Shown: positions 1 through 10,142, numbered from the stretch's first letter. The stretch: DNA of 64,000 bases from DASRDS01 sp035570055 (GCA_035570055.1 DATMLM010000015.1:14139-78138); one strand, 5' to 3'. The notes: generated by a model from the sequence alone, not told the origin. Program-made: numbers and translations.

Positions 1-132
1 TTTTCGCGCGTCTGCGGGACTGACGGCAGGAGCACTTTGCGCCCCCGCTGTAGCCGTTGCGATGACCGCCAGCACCGTGGAGACCAGTATGCGGCCGCGC
101 AGATTCATGTAAGGTGCCAATGTCGATTGCAT
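1..132 (-). CDS. N-terminus of an exported protein, cut by the window edge
   Basis: Only the first 44 codons lie in the window; the gene runs off the left end. They encode a signal peptide: a short N-terminus with two arginines (RGR), a hydrophobic stretch (LVSTVLAVIATATA) and a probable cleavage site after GAQ. The start at 132 was chosen over the ATG at 141 because GGAG lies nine bases upstream of it, while the 141 ATG abuts that motif. The mature protein is not visible, so no function can be given. It is transcribed divergently from the sensor kinase at 358, with about 225 bases between the two genes. Confidence 0.6.
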   Translation of the reverse strand, partial: MQSTLAPYMNLRGRILVSTVLAVIATATAGAQSAPAVSPADARK

Positions 133-357
133 TCGCTTCATCTCCTCTCGTAAGCCCTGTGGGCTGCAGCGTCGTTCCAACACCGATACGTCTTGGCAAT
201 GCTTCTGCTCACGGAGTATATATCGCGACAAACCAGTCTTTGCGGGAAAAGTGACATGCGGTGTCCGCTGTGAGACAAGCGGTCGGAGTTGGCCGTCAAG
301 TACTGTTGCCACGGATCCGTTCACAGCTCCGGTGATGTCTCCTTCGAAGGTTCAGCC

Positions 358-1473
358 ATGATCCGTGTCGGACGGATGAGATGGATTGTGGTCCTCTGTG
401 GGTGGACCATTGTAGGGCTGTTGTTTGCTCTACGCACGATCGCGCTGCTGACGGTAGGGGGTCTCCACGTCAGCTGGGCGCTCGTGAGCGCGGTCGAACT
501 TCTCTACTGGTACGTATGGGCGGCGTACACCCCGCTTGTGATTGGGATGGCCAAACGGTTCCCGTTGACTGGGCCGAGGATTGTACCTCATATCGCGATC
601 CACACAGTCACGTCGCTCGTGATGGCTCCCCTGGCATCTGTCACCGAGTACTTGCTGAGCCGCGGACTGGTGCTGTCAGTGCTTCGCCTCACTGATCCTG
701 TGGTGCTGCGCCTTCTCCCGACGTTCGCAGTCAGTGTTTTAACGTTGAGCGTCACTGGCATACTGACGTACTGGGTCGTCGTGGGACTGTATCAGTCGAT
801 CCACTTTTACCAGGCTGCGATGGAGCGCCAAACGCGAGCGGCGCAACTGGAGACGCAGCTCTCCCATGCCGAACTCGAGAACCTGAAGAGCCAATTACAT
901 CCGCACTTTTTATTCAACAGTCTTCATACCATTGGAATCCTGATGCAGGAGGACGTCAATGCTGCGGGCCATCTGCTCGTCAGCCTCGCCGACTTGCTGC
1001 GCATGGCCCTCGAACGACGGGAGAACGAGATCACCTTGCAGAGCGAGCTCGAGTTCGTCGGGAAGTATCTGGAGATCGAACTGACTCGCTTTCATGATCG
1101 CTTGAAAGTGTACATGCACGTCCCACCTGACCTTCTCGACGTCTATGTACCGAGCCTGGCGCTTCAGCCACTGGTTGAGAATGCGATCAAACACGGCATC
1201 AGCGTCGATTCCGCCGCAGGTCGGATAGAGATAACGGCCAAACTCCACAACGGCAGCGTGTGGCTGTGCGTCCGCGATGATGGCCCAGGTCCGGCATCGG
1301 GATCGCGCCTGCGATTCGGCGTCGGACTCACCAATGTCCAGTCCCGCTTGAAACAGCTCTACGGGGACGAGTCGTCGCTGGAACTTACCGGGGGCGACGG
1401 TCGAGGCTGCGAGGCCATCATCACCATTCCACTGAGGAGTTCCCATGACGACGCGAGTCCTCATCGTCGATGA
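358..1473 (+). CDS. LytS/YehU-type sensor histidine kinase
   Basis: Membrane sensor kinase of the His_kinase (LytS/YehU) family, expected to phosphorylate the LytTR regulator encoded next to it. The 371-residue product has about four hydrophobic segments in residues 1-150, a short coiled coil, then the family motif HPHFLFNSL with His181 and His183. An N box (LVENAIKHG, Asn275) and a glycine-rich ATP-binding box (RDDGPG, then GVGLTNVQSRL) follow. The ATG at 358 has GAAGG seven bases upstream; a TTG start 23 codons earlier is possible but has no such site. The stop overlaps the response-regulator start by 29 bases, so the two are probably co-translated. No periplasmic sensor domain is recognisable, so the stimulus is unknown. 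Confidence 0.9.
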   Translation: MIRVGRMRWIVVLCGWTIVGLLFALRTIALLTVGGLHVSWALVSAVELLYWYVWAAYTPLVIGMAKRFPLTGPRIVPHIAIHTVTSLVMAPLASVTEYLLSRGLVLSVLRLTDPVVLRLLPTFAVSVLTLSVTGILTYWVVVGLYQSIHFYQAAMERQTRAAQLETQLSHAELENLKSQLHPHFLFNSLHTIGILMQEDVNAAGHLLVSLADLLRMALERRENEITLQSELEFVGKYLEIELTRFHDRLKVYMHVPPDLLDVYVPSLALQPLVENAIKHGISVDSAAGRIEITAKLHNGSVWLCVRDDGPGPASGSRLRFGVGLTNVQSRLKQLYGDESSLELTGGDGRGCEAIITIPLRSSHDDASPHRR

Positions 1474-2203
1474 CGAACCGATCGGCCGGCGCGGCATCCG
1501 TCGTTATCTGGCCGAACACGACGGCATTGAAGTGATAGGCGAGGCGGCGAACGGCATCAGCGCGGTGGAGCAGATCAACGAACTGCATCCCGACCTCGTT
1601 TTTCTCGATGTGCAGATGCCTGATCTGGATGGTTTTGGAGTCATCGAGAATGTGGAGCCAGGGAACGGTCCCGCGCCCGTATATATCTTCGTCACGGCTC
1701 ACGATGCGCACGCCATTCGTGCATTCGAAGTGCACGCCGTTGACTATCTCTTGAAACCGTATGATAAGGAGCGATTTGCCAAGGCCCTGATTCACGCACG
1801 CCAAATGCTCGAACAGCGTAGGGAGGCCAATCGAGGGTTCGAACCACTGCTCCAATCCCTCCGCAGTGTCCGCCCGTTGGAACGCTTTGTGGTGAATGAC
1901 AAGAAGCGGATTTTCTTTGTTCCCGTTTCCGACGTGTTGTGGATCGAAGCCACCGGAAACTATGCCTGCATCCACACCGCAAGCGGCAGTCACCTGTTGC
2001 GGAAAACCTTGGCACACCTGGAAGAGAAGCTGGCGCCACAGCACTTCATCCGCGTGCGAAAATCGGCCATCGTGAACGGTGCCCGCATCAGCGAGATTCG
2101 TCCCATGTTCGATGGGGTTTACGACATCGTACTGGCAAAAGGAATGGTGGTCACGTCGAGCCGCAGATACGCTCACAAGGTACGGGCGCTGCTGGAATCC
2201 TAG
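1445..2203 (+). CDS. LytTR-family response regulator
   Basis: DNA-binding response regulator of the LytR/AlgR type, 252 residues. Residues 1-120 form a CheY-like receiver with the acidic pair in VDDE, phospho-acceptor Asp55 in FLDVQMPD, and Lys104 in LLKPYD. Residues 150-250 form a LytTR DNA-binding domain (FFVPVSDVLWIEATGNY, then FIRVRKSAIVN). It overlaps the upstream sensor kinase, its probable partner. All conserved phosphorylation residues are present, so normal two-component signalling is expected. Target genes cannot be read from the sequence; the neighbouring permease gene is convergent and separate. Confidence 0.92.
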   Translation: MTTRVLIVDDEPIGRRGIRRYLAEHDGIEVIGEAANGISAVEQINELHPDLVFLDVQMPDLDGFGVIENVEPGNGPAPVYIFVTAHDAHAIRAFEVHAVDYLLKPYDKERFAKALIHARQMLEQRREANRGFEPLLQSLRSVRPLERFVVNDKKRIFFVPVSDVLWIEATGNYACIHTASGSHLLRKTLAHLEEKLAPQHFIRVRKSAIVNGARISEIRPMFDGVYDIVLAKGMVVTSSRRYAHKVRALLES

Positions 2204-2265
2204 TTTTGGCAACGGAGACGATGTGCCCAGCGTCTTTGATCAGCTGAGCAGATCGAACTATGGCG

Positions 2266-4643
2266 TCACTCCCCTCGGAGCGTGATGAGCGGGTCGATCC
2301 GCGCGGCGCGCCGGGCGGGCAACCAGTTGCCGAGGAGCGCGGCGACTGTGAGCACCACGGTCACGATCGCTAGGGTGGCGGGATCGTGGGGCGTGACGCC
2401 GTACATGAGGCTGGTAAGCAAGTGCACGAGCATATACGCCGCGACGAGGCCCACGGCCAGACCGACCACGACAGGCAGCATGCCATCGCGAATGACTCCG
2501 GACACGACTCGGCCCGTGGGTGCGCCGAGCGCCATGCGAACGCCGATGTCGCGCGTTTTCGACGCGACCGCGTAGGAGGCGACGCTGTAGATCCCGACGC
2601 ACGTGACGATCAGCGCGAGCGCCGCGAAGAGACCCATGAGCATCGCGATCAGCCGTTCGAATTCGACTGAACCCGACACAAGCTGGTCGACCGTCTCATA
2701 CCGCGGCTGCGGCATTCGCGGGTCGACCTCGTGGATCGCCTGGCCGATGACCGCGCTCCTGCCCGTGTAGCGAACGACAAATGCCGGTAGGCTCAGGAGG
2801 CCGGGCAGGACCTGCGCCTGTGGCAAGAACACGAACGGCGGTGCCGCGACGGCGAGAGCGATCTGGCGCGTATCCGCGGCGACGCCGATGACCTCGCGTG
2901 GCGGCTCATCGAGCGCGGCGCCCATCGACTTGTCCCGATACCGGCCAACGTCGAGTCGTTGTCCGATGGGATCCTGTCCCGGCCAGAGCTGGTTCGCCAC
3001 TGACTTGCTGACGATGACCACGCCCGGCGTGCCGTCACGGTCCGTCTCGCTGAAGTCCCGGCCGCTGACGAGCGCAATGCCGAGTGTGCGGAAATATCCG
3101 GGGCTTACCACGCGCCAGTACACGGCGCCGATCACCGCATCCGGCTTGCCTTCCACCGTGACCGGCATGTTCAGGCCGCCGTTGAACGGCAGGGCCGACA
3201 CGCTGGCGGCATCGAGGACGCCGGGGATGGTGTGCAGTCGCGCGAGGAGACGTTGGTCGAACGCCCAGACTCCAGCCGTCGAATCGTACCCCGCGGGCGG
3301 GCGCGGAATAGTCGCCGTGAGCACGCCGGTCCTTGGAATCCCAGATCGACCGAGAGCATGCGCGTGAGGCTCGTGATGAGGAGTCCCGCGCCGATCAAGA
3401 GCACGATCGCCAAGGCCGACTCCGCCCCGATCAGCACGCCGGGGAGGCGTCCCTGGTACTTGTGGGTACGAAGGGTGGGGATGGCGTGCACGGCGCCGAG
3501 GACGGTGCCCGTCAGGAGCGCGAGCCCGATACTGAACGCCAGGACCACCGCATCGGGTCGTGGCTCCTCGCCTCCGCGCAGCACCGAGGGTGCCAGTCGC
3601 ACCAAGGTGTGCAGGCCCCACATGCTCATCGCCACACCCACGACGGCGGCCAGCAGCGCGATCACGATGCCCTCGGTCACGAACAGGCGGACGAGCCGAC
3701 CCTGCGTCGCGCCGAGCGCGGAGCGAATCCCGATCTCGCGCCGGCGCTTGATCGCCCGCGCGAGCAAGAGGTTCGCCACGTTCGCGCACGTCAGCAGGAG
3801 CACGAAGCCGGTGGCCCCGAGCAAGATCCACAGCGCGGTGGCGTAGGTGCCAAGAAACAAGTCGCGATAGTCGGCGAGGATGACACCAACGTCTTCCGGC
3901 TCGATGAGATCGGGATACGCGGTGCGGAACCGGGGCATCACCGCCGCGACGGCGGCGCGCGCCTGCGCCAGCGTCACGTGCGGTGCGAGGCGGGCGACCA
4001 CGTTATAGTCGTTGCCTTTGAATTCGAGGTCGGTCGGGCTGAATACCAAAGGCAGGAGAATCTGGGGCTGGTCGAAGGACTCGGCTACGCGGAATCCCGC
4101 GGGCATGACGCCGATGACCGTGTACAACGTGCCGTCGACGCGCACCTGCTTATTGAGCACGGCGCGGTCGAGTCCGTAATGGCTTTCCCACAGCTGGTGG
4201 CTCAGGATCGCGACCGGCGGTCCCCCAAGCTGCGTTTCATCGGCCGAGAACAACCGACCGATCGCCGGAGTGCTGCCGACGACGCGGAGGTAGTCGGCGG
4301 TGACGCGCAGCCCCTGGATGTCGGGCTCGGACTGGCCGAACCCGAAGCTGGCGGTGAACGACCGGAATGTCGCGACGCCGTCGAAGACGTGCGTCTGGTC
4401 GTGCCAGAACTGAAATTTGCGCGCGGACAGGGAACCCGAGTGCGCGCCGCGGTTCCATGCCCAGCCGAAGTAGACGATACGGGACGGATCCGGGTAGGGC
4501 ACCGCTTGCAGCACGACCCGGTTGACGACCGTGAAAATCGCGGTCGCCGCGCTGATCCCGAGCGCGAACGTCAGGACCGCGAGTGCGGTGAAGCGGGGCT
4601 CGCGCCGGAGCGCGCGAAAGACCGACTGGAGGTCGTGCCTCAC
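2266..4643 (-). pseudogene. ADOP-type ABC permease gene, interrupted by a frameshift
   Basis: FtsX/MacB-like orphan permease split over two reading frames. The N-terminal frame (4643 to about 3335) carries the first membrane segment, a MacB periplasmic domain and an FtsX core, up to SVDLGFQ. The C-terminal frame (about 3335 to 2266) continues with RTGVLTATIPRPP through the second periplasmic and FtsX domains to the typical end RAARIDPLITLRGE. The total span is 2378 bases, two bases beyond 792 codons, so one missing base near 3331-3336 would restore a full protein of about 793 residues. No other damage was seen, so this may be a recent mutation or a base-calling error. Start is GTG. No ATPase gene is adjacent, as is usual for ADOPs. 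Confidence 0.8.
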
Positions 4644-4815
4644 GGGCCTACCAACGACGGCGGTGGTGGAGAGGTTTCAGCGCGGCACACGCCGCCCCTC
4701 TCGCTAACCATTATACGTCTCCTCGACCCGGAGTCGAGCGTACCCTGTTCGGGCAGCGTGCCACTGCCATCCACCTACCAGTCGGTGGCTACGTCGCGCC
4801 AGCCCTAACGCCACC

Positions 4816-5154
4816 TCACTTCGAGCCCGCTACACTCGTTGTCCACTCCTTCTCGAGCTCCGCATATCGCTCGCGGTCCTCGGGCAAGGCGGGGTGCGTA
4901 TCGTCGGACGTAGCGCCTGCCCGACGCGCGGCGACCCATCGACGCCAAATAGTCCACTGGTCGACCGCAATGCGAAGCGTCGCGGCATCGATCGGATACA
5001 GTGAAAAGGTATCGGCATAGTCGTCCTCGGCCGCGTTCCAGTCCGCGACGAAGCGGTGTGGGCGGCCCTCGAAGTCGGCGACACCTTCGCGAGGCCCATC
5101 CCAGTACACGGGCCATGCGTACACGGTCTCGTAGCGATCCTGTGATCCCGTCAT
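4816..5154 (-). CDS. Small hypothetical protein, coupled to the upstream gene
   Basis: A 112-residue cytosolic-looking protein with no signal peptide or membrane segment. It is rich in Trp, Tyr, Asp and Glu, with a segment (AWPVYWDGPREGVADFEGRPHRF) that looks like a conserved core. I do not recognise a functional family. The ATG at 5154 shares an ATGA overlap with the stop codon of the preceding gene (5151-6035), so translation is probably coupled and the two products may act together. A GTG two codons earlier is the alternative start. About 170 bases without a gene separate its end from the permease gene start at 4643. Confidence 0.55.
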   Translation of the reverse strand: MTGSQDRYETVYAWPVYWDGPREGVADFEGRPHRFVADWNAAEDDYADTFSLYPIDAATLRIAVDQWTIWRRWVAARRAGATSDDTHPALPEDRERYAELEKEWTTSVAGSK

Positions 5155-6035
5155 CGCCACTGCCGAGCGTCCGGTGGGGAAGGTCTGCGTTCCGGTCTAT
5201 CGTCCCGCAGATCGAGCAGCAGCGTCGGGTCGACAATGCCGGTATCGGCGACTGGCGCGACGCGGATTGTGCCATCGACCAGAACGACCAGTCGCCCGTT
5301 GCCATCCCAGTCGACCCAGCTAATGCGACCTGGCGGCAGAGCAACCGTGCCGGATGGACCCTCGACAGCGAATGACTCGAGGAAGTCGAGGTCTACGACG
5401 CGCACCTCTTTGATAATCTGGAAGGCGTGTCGTGGATGGCGGCGAACGCGGACTTCGGGTCGGATGGTCTCGAAGCGAATCTTAGTCATGCGCTTCCCAT
5501 GGCGACGAATCTCGAGCTCCTGCCGCACATCCCAGCCGTCGCGCGTCAGGCGCTTGTAGTAGATCGGTCCATCTTCTCCCCGGGCATCTGGGTTCACTTC
5601 GACACGTCGAAGCCCGAGCGGCTTGTGTCGAGGATGCGGCGTTGCCTCATCCGGTCGATGGTTCAGCCAAACTTGACGCTTGCTGAGAAACAATCCGCCG
5701 CCCCACCAACAGTCGCCCTTGGGCCACAGTGCTAAGGCACTGAGCCACGGCGGTCGACTGACCGCTGTCCACGCACAGGTGTACTCTGGATCAACGGAAG
5801 CGAACCGGCTGGCGAAATAGATCAACAACTCGCCATCCGGTGACAAGTCGCATCGTTTCTCGTAGATACGACCGTTGAACCACGCCCCGCGCTCGAACTG
5901 GTCATTGTGTGTGTCCCACCGAATCACCTCAACCCACTTCGAGGGGCCACGTCGGAAGATGACGGCCACTCCGGCGCGAGGTGCTTGCAACATGGAGAGC
6001 CGCGCTGCTGGGACTGGCTTCACTGAGTTACGCAC
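5151..6035 (-). CDS. Conserved hypothetical protein, Trp-rich
   Basis: A 294-residue protein with a Trp- and Arg-rich N-terminal half (FRRGPSKWVEVIRWDT, CDLSPDGELLIYFASRF, AVSRPPWLSALALWPKGDCWWGGG). Similar proteins of unknown function occur in many bacteria, to my recollection. The C-terminal half holds short repeated beta-type stretches (ISWVDWDGNGRLVVLVDGTI) suggesting a partial propeller-like fold. There is no signal peptide. Start is uncertain: the GTG at 6035 gives the longest form, and the ATG at 5993 would remove 14 residues that look unconserved. Its stop overlaps the start of the 112-residue gene. It is divergent from the gene at 6167. No enzymatic motif was identified. Confidence 0.6.
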   Translation of the reverse strand: MRNSVKPVPAARLSMLQAPRAGVAVIFRRGPSKWVEVIRWDTHNDQFERGAWFNGRIYEKRCDLSPDGELLIYFASRFASVDPEYTCAWTAVSRPPWLSALALWPKGDCWWGGGLFLSKRQVWLNHRPDEATPHPRHKPLGLRRVEVNPDARGEDGPIYYKRLTRDGWDVRQELEIRRHGKRMTKIRFETIRPEVRVRRHPRHAFQIIKEVRVVDLDFLESFAVEGPSGTVALPPGRISWVDWDGNGRLVVLVDGTIRVAPVADTGIVDPTLLLDLRDDRPERRPSPPDARQWR

Positions 6036-6166
6036 GATGGAGATGCGTACGAGAGACCCTTGGGATAGTATCTGTCACCGGACCCCGATCCGCGAAAGTG
6101 GCCAGTCGCGTGCCCCGATGGTTATCATTCCCGATAGCCACGCCCCGTGCCGAATAGAGTTCCGCA

Positions 6167-6997
6167 ATGCGCGTTCGCTCGGACCCTGCCTCACGATATG
6201 AACGTGTCGCGAGCATCGCGGCGGCAACTGCCATCAACGTGGGCATTGCCCTGGTCGTCTTTGCGCCCTTGCGGCCGCGTCGTGTAGCTCAATCAGTGCC
6301 CGCACAGGTACACAACGCTGGGCAAGTGAGGGAGCGTCTCGAGTATGTCATCGCCCGTGCTGCGGGTTCTCCAGTCGCACCTATTCGTCTTCCAGCGCAT
6401 CCGAGGTTGCGTGTTCAGTCCCAAGAGCAGACGCCGTCAGTAGTGGCCGACACCGGCGCTGGCTCGCCACCGCGGCCAGTACCGTCGCTCGCGGGGCCAA
6501 AAGCCGCAGTCCCCAGTGAGTTGACGCCGGGAGTCGCAGGGTGGTGGAGCACGATCGGCCGCGCGCCGGCTTTCGGCAGCGCAAAGACTGTTTTTCGCCG
6601 AGATGCCGAGCCCATGAACTTCGACTCGGCACTCCGAGTGGTGCGTGATAGTTTGGGTGCCGAGTTCGCCGCCGGACGACCAAGGTCCGTGCCCCTGACA
6701 CAAGAAGAACTCGACGCGCAGTGGCGTGCGCAAGCGCTCGCTGCGCTCGCCGAACGCAATAGCGAGGGGCTCAATCCGCGGTCGATTTCAGGGGGAGCCA
6801 GCATCCCCATCGGACTGCCGTTTGGCGGGCCGTCGCGCGAAACGCGTGAACGCGACCGCGCCGCCTACGCTCAGGCGAAAGAGATCCAGGCTCGCATCCA
6901 GCGTAGGGTGGACTCGACGCTCGCCGCACGGCGACAGCGCCACGTCGACTCGCTCGCGCGTGTCGACCACGCGACGCGCGCTGAATTGCCGAACTAA
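6167..6997 (+). CDS. Membrane-anchored hypothetical protein with TonB-like N-terminus
   Basis: A 276-residue protein with a short basic N-terminus and one membrane segment (ASIAAATAINVGIALVVFAPL, about residues 15-36), followed by a Pro/Arg-rich periplasmic stretch. The layout resembles the anchor of TonB-type energy transducers, but no TonB C-terminal domain is present. From about residue 170 the protein is charged and helical (ELDAQWRAQALAALAERN; RDRAAYAQAKEIQARIQRRVDSTLAARR), probably coiled coil. The ATG at 6167 has only a weak ribosome-binding site. It ends two bases before the convergent hydrolase gene. Function is unknown; a structural envelope role is possible. Confidence 0.5.
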   Translation: MRVRSDPASRYERVASIAAATAINVGIALVVFAPLRPRRVAQSVPAQVHNAGQVRERLEYVIARAAGSPVAPIRLPAHPRLRVQSQEQTPSVVADTGAGSPPRPVPSLAGPKAAVPSELTPGVAGWWSTIGRAPAFGSAKTVFRRDAEPMNFDSALRVVRDSLGAEFAAGRPRSVPLTQEELDAQWRAQALAALAERNSEGLNPRSISGGASIPIGLPFGGPSRETRERDRAAYAQAKEIQARIQRRVDSTLAARRQRHVDSLARVDHATRAELPN

Positions 6998-6999
6998 CC

Positions 7000-8292
7000 T
7001 CAGGGACTGAGCGTCGCGAGGAACGCGTTCATCTCACGGAGCACATCGGCTTCGTTCGATCGGAAGACGAAATGATGCGCGTGCGGGAGTCGCACGATGC
7101 GCGCCGATGGTATCCCGGCCGCGAATGCGTTCACCTGCCGGGACGTACTGAGCGAGTCCGCCGCCTCGTCGCGTGCCAGTGTCGCCGAGTCGACGCCGGC
7201 AGTCGGGTTGGCGTGCGGGACCGCGAAGATCGCCAGCGCCGGTACCGGCACGTGATGGAATTTCTCCCCGCCAAAAAGGATGGCGTCACTGATCGCCGCA
7301 TTCGGCTGCCCGGGCGTGGAGTCATTCACGGACTGGATCTGCTCCAGCCAGTCGCGGAGATCCTTTTCGAGGCGCGGCATGTCGCTCTCGAGCAGCGCGT
7401 GAATCATGGCCCTCGTATCGTGTATCGAGAGCGACAGGTTCAAGCGGCGCAATTTGTCCTGAAGATCGCCCCGATCCAGGAAGTAGTTCCCCACCGCGCT
7501 ATCGTAGTACGCGTACCAGTAGCCGGCATCGAGATACACCAACCCCGCGACCCGGTCGGGATGCCTCGAGCCGATCGCGCTCAACTCCTGCCCGGCAATC
7601 GAATGCCCGACGAGCACGGGCTTGGCGAGATGCAACGAGTCGAGCACCGCCAGCACGTCGTCACCGAGTCGCGTGGCGGTGTAGTTGCTGTCGGTGGGCG
7701 TCGGCGCGCTGGACTTGCCGAACCCGCGCCGTGTCATCCCGTAGACGTGGTACCGAGGCGTGAACGTGGGTGCGTACGCATCGAAGACGTGAGCCGTGTT
7801 GCCGAGTCCAGCCAGGAAGACCATGGGAGGTCCTGAGCCGCCCCAGTCCAGGACCTCGAGCTTCACATTGGTGTCGACCGCGACGAACCGCGTCGTGTGC
7901 GGTTTCGGCAGAGGCCACGCCTCCCTGGGCGAGACGTGGCGAAATGTGAGCGGCCAATGCTGGTCGCCTTGCGACAATGTACCGGTGAGTGTGTGCGCTC
8001 CGTGGTCGAGCTCACCCTCATAGGTCGAACCGGGGTCCTCGGGCGGCTGCGGACGGGATGTGATCGTGACGTGCGACCGGTGGAGCACGATGCTCGACGT
8101 GGTGTCCGCGTCAGACTCCTCGTCCAAGCTGTATCCGATCACCGCCCATCCGCCCGCTGCCTTCGTGACCCGGATCAGCTGCCGGTACTGCAACCCGAAC
8201 GCCGAGAGGGTGCCCTGCCATGTTCCGGCGATATCCTGCGCGCCCAGTGGGGCAGCCACGCACATCGCGGCCGCAATGATCGATAAGCGCAT
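7000..8292 (-). CDS. Exported alpha/beta hydrolase with N-terminal beta domain
   Basis: A secreted serine hydrolase of about 430 residues. It starts with a signal peptide (RLSIIAAAMCVAAPLGAQ). An N-terminal beta-rich domain (GTWQGTLSAFGLQYRQLIRV onward) covers about residues 20-120. The alpha/beta hydrolase domain has an oxyanion-loop stretch (VFLAGLGN), the nucleophile elbow GHSIAG with Ser231, and a C-terminal catalytic-His region (LPHAHHFVF). The start at 8292 was chosen because AGAGA lies seven bases upstream and the signal peptide is ideal; an ATG at 8307 is the alternative. The substrate cannot be deduced. It is convergent with the TonB-like gene and divergent from the gene at 8526. Confidence 0.8.
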   Translation of the reverse strand: MRLSIIAAAMCVAAPLGAQDIAGTWQGTLSAFGLQYRQLIRVTKAAGGWAVIGYSLDEESDADTTSSIVLHRSHVTITSRPQPPEDPGSTYEGELDHGAHTLTGTLSQGDQHWPLTFRHVSPREAWPLPKPHTTRFVAVDTNVKLEVLDWGGSGPPMVFLAGLGNTAHVFDAYAPTFTPRYHVYGMTRRGFGKSSAPTPTDSNYTATRLGDDVLAVLDSLHLAKPVLVGHSIAGQELSAIGSRHPDRVAGLVYLDAGYWYAYYDSAVGNYFLDRGDLQDKLRRLNLSLSIHDTRAMIHALLESDMPRLEKDLRDWLEQIQSVNDSTPGQPNAAISDAILFGGEKFHHVPVPALAIFAVPHANPTAGVDSATLARDEAADSLSTSRQVNAFAAGIPSARIVRLPHAHHFVFRSNEADVLREMNAFLATLSP

Positions 8293-8525
8293 GCATCGTT
8301 CTCTCATCGAGTCCAATATCACGACGGCGCGCATGGAGCGCGACGGGTAGTTCTCGACTGACCCTTCGTCGACCCCGCGTTGCGCCACCCGCCGTTGGTA
8401 GCGCCCTGCCCACACGGCCCAATCGTGGCACGAACCGGACCTCGCTCGTCATCCAGGTAAGGCCAATTCGGATCTCCGATCCGTCTGTTCCTTTCCTTCA
8501 AACTCCGATCGATGAGGCAGGCCTG

Positions 8526-10142
8526 ATGCTTTCGAGAGCGCTTTTCACGGCTGCGCTACTGTTCGTCGTCCCGGCGTTAGCCTCCGGCCAACAGGAGAAG
8601 GCGTTCGCGAAAGAGCCCGCCCGCACGGCGGCTCCTGACAAGAATGCCGGCGGTGCACCGCATAACAACGGCAACGCCGCACATGCCACGGCGCACGCAT
8701 CGCATGCCAATACCAAGGCCAGTGCCCCACACCACTCGGCCGCGAACTCTAACGGTACGCACAACGCACCCCGCGGCGGCGCCATCACGCATACCGTGAC
8801 GACGACGCACACGACGGGCATCGTGCACGATGGCGGGGAGCGGACGGAGAGTGTCAGGACCGTCACGCGCACGGACGGCTCTCGCGCCGAGTATGGCCGG
8901 AGCGGCCACATGACGAGCGTGACGACCCGGAGCGGCGTGACCGCCCATCTTGGCGCCAACGGCCATGTGACCTCGATTCACGCGCATGGGATGATTATCA
9001 GCCATGGCGGCAACGGCAGTCGGACCTATGTGAGTGAGCGCCCGGACCACTCGCGGGTGGTCGGCTATGGCGGCGGCCGTGGCTACGTCGAGCGCCCGTA
9101 CATGCGCGACGGTCATCCGTACATGAATCGGACGTACGTCTACGGCGGCCGAACCTACGTGAGCGTCTATCGCGGGTACGGATGGCGTGGCCACTACTAC
9201 TATGGCTACGTCCCGCACTACTACTACGGCCCGCGTTTCTACGGATACGCATACGCCCCATGGCGTGAACGCGTCTACTACGGTTGGGGTTGGCGCCACG
9301 CCGGGTGGTATGGCTACTACGGTTACTACTTCGCTCCATATCCGGTGTACGCGGCTCCCGCGTTCTGGCTCACGGACTACCTGATCGCCGCCAATCTGCA
9401 GGCGGCGTACGACGCGCGCATCGCCGCCGACCAGCAAGCGGCTGCTCAAGCCGCGGCCGCGCAGGCGGCTGCTCCGCCGAGCGACGATCAATCGTCTGCG
9501 GCACCCCAGCCGGCAGGGCAGGTCGTTCTGACCCCCGAGGTCAAGCAGGCCATTGCCGACGAAGTGAAAGCGGAGTTGCAGGCCGAGCGTGACGCCGCGG
9601 CGGCTCAGTCGGCGCAGCCGCAAGGAGAGGCTCAACCCGCTCCGGCGCCACCTCAAGCGCCAGGAATCACATCAGCCTCACCGGCGGACGAACAGATGCC
9701 GGATGCGCTCAAGCCCGCGGTTCGCACGTTCATCGTCTCGACGACGCTCAGCGAACCGACTCCCGATGGCAGCGAGTGCTCGTTGACGTCGGGTGACGTG
9801 CTCACGCGCATCGCCGACGCGCCGGACAGGAATGACGCCGTGGCGGTGCTCGTCAGCGCCGGTCAGCAGAATGACTGCGCACCGGGCACACAGCTCCACG
9901 TGCAGCTCTCGGATCTCGAGGACATGCACAATCATTTCCGCGAGCAGATCGACGACGGTCTGGGAAAGCTCGCCGATAACGCCGGAAAGAACGGCATGCC
10001 GGGCAGCCCGCCGGCCGACGCGAAGCCCACGCCAGACGGGCAGGCGCAGCCGGATGCGACCGCGGCGAACGATTTGCAGCAGCAACAGCAAAGCGCGGCC
10101 GACACTGAGGCGGAAGCTCAGTCCGCGTCGAAGCCCGAGTAG
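8526..10142 (+). CDS. Exported low-complexity Tyr/Gly/Trp-rich protein
   Basis: A 538-residue exported protein with signal peptide (LSRALFTAALLFVVPALASGQQ). Residues 25-100 are rich in Ala, His, Asn and Thr. About residues 110-160 are Thr/Gly/His-rich beta stretches. Residues 180-280 are extremely rich in Tyr, Gly, Trp and Arg (short units such as HYYYGYV, YYGWGW, YGYYGYYF). An Ala/Gln-rich helical linker and a folded C-terminal region (about 390-490) with two Cys follow, ending in a Gln/Ala-rich tail. Similar proteins in Acidobacteria and Gemmatimonadetes have no assigned function that I know. Start is the ATG at 8526 with GAGG upstream. It could be a surface or extracellular-matrix component. 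Confidence 0.7.
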   Translation: MLSRALFTAALLFVVPALASGQQEKAFAKEPARTAAPDKNAGGAPHNNGNAAHATAHASHANTKASAPHHSAANSNGTHNAPRGGAITHTVTTTHTTGIVHDGGERTESVRTVTRTDGSRAEYGRSGHMTSVTTRSGVTAHLGANGHVTSIHAHGMIISHGGNGSRTYVSERPDHSRVVGYGGGRGYVERPYMRDGHPYMNRTYVYGGRTYVSVYRGYGWRGHYYYGYVPHYYYGPRFYGYAYAPWRERVYYGWGWRHAGWYGYYGYYFAPYPVYAAPAFWLTDYLIAANLQAAYDARIAADQQAAAQAAAAQAAAPPSDDQSSAAPQPAGQVVLTPEVKQAIADEVKAELQAERDAAAAQSAQPQGEAQPAPAPPQAPGITSASPADEQMPDALKPAVRTFIVSTTLSEPTPDGSECSLTSGDVLTRIADAPDRNDAVAVLVSAGQQNDCAPGTQLHVQLSDLEDMHNHFREQIDDGLGKLADNAGKNGMPGSPPADAKPTPDGQAQPDATAANDLQQQQQSAADTEAEAQSASKPE

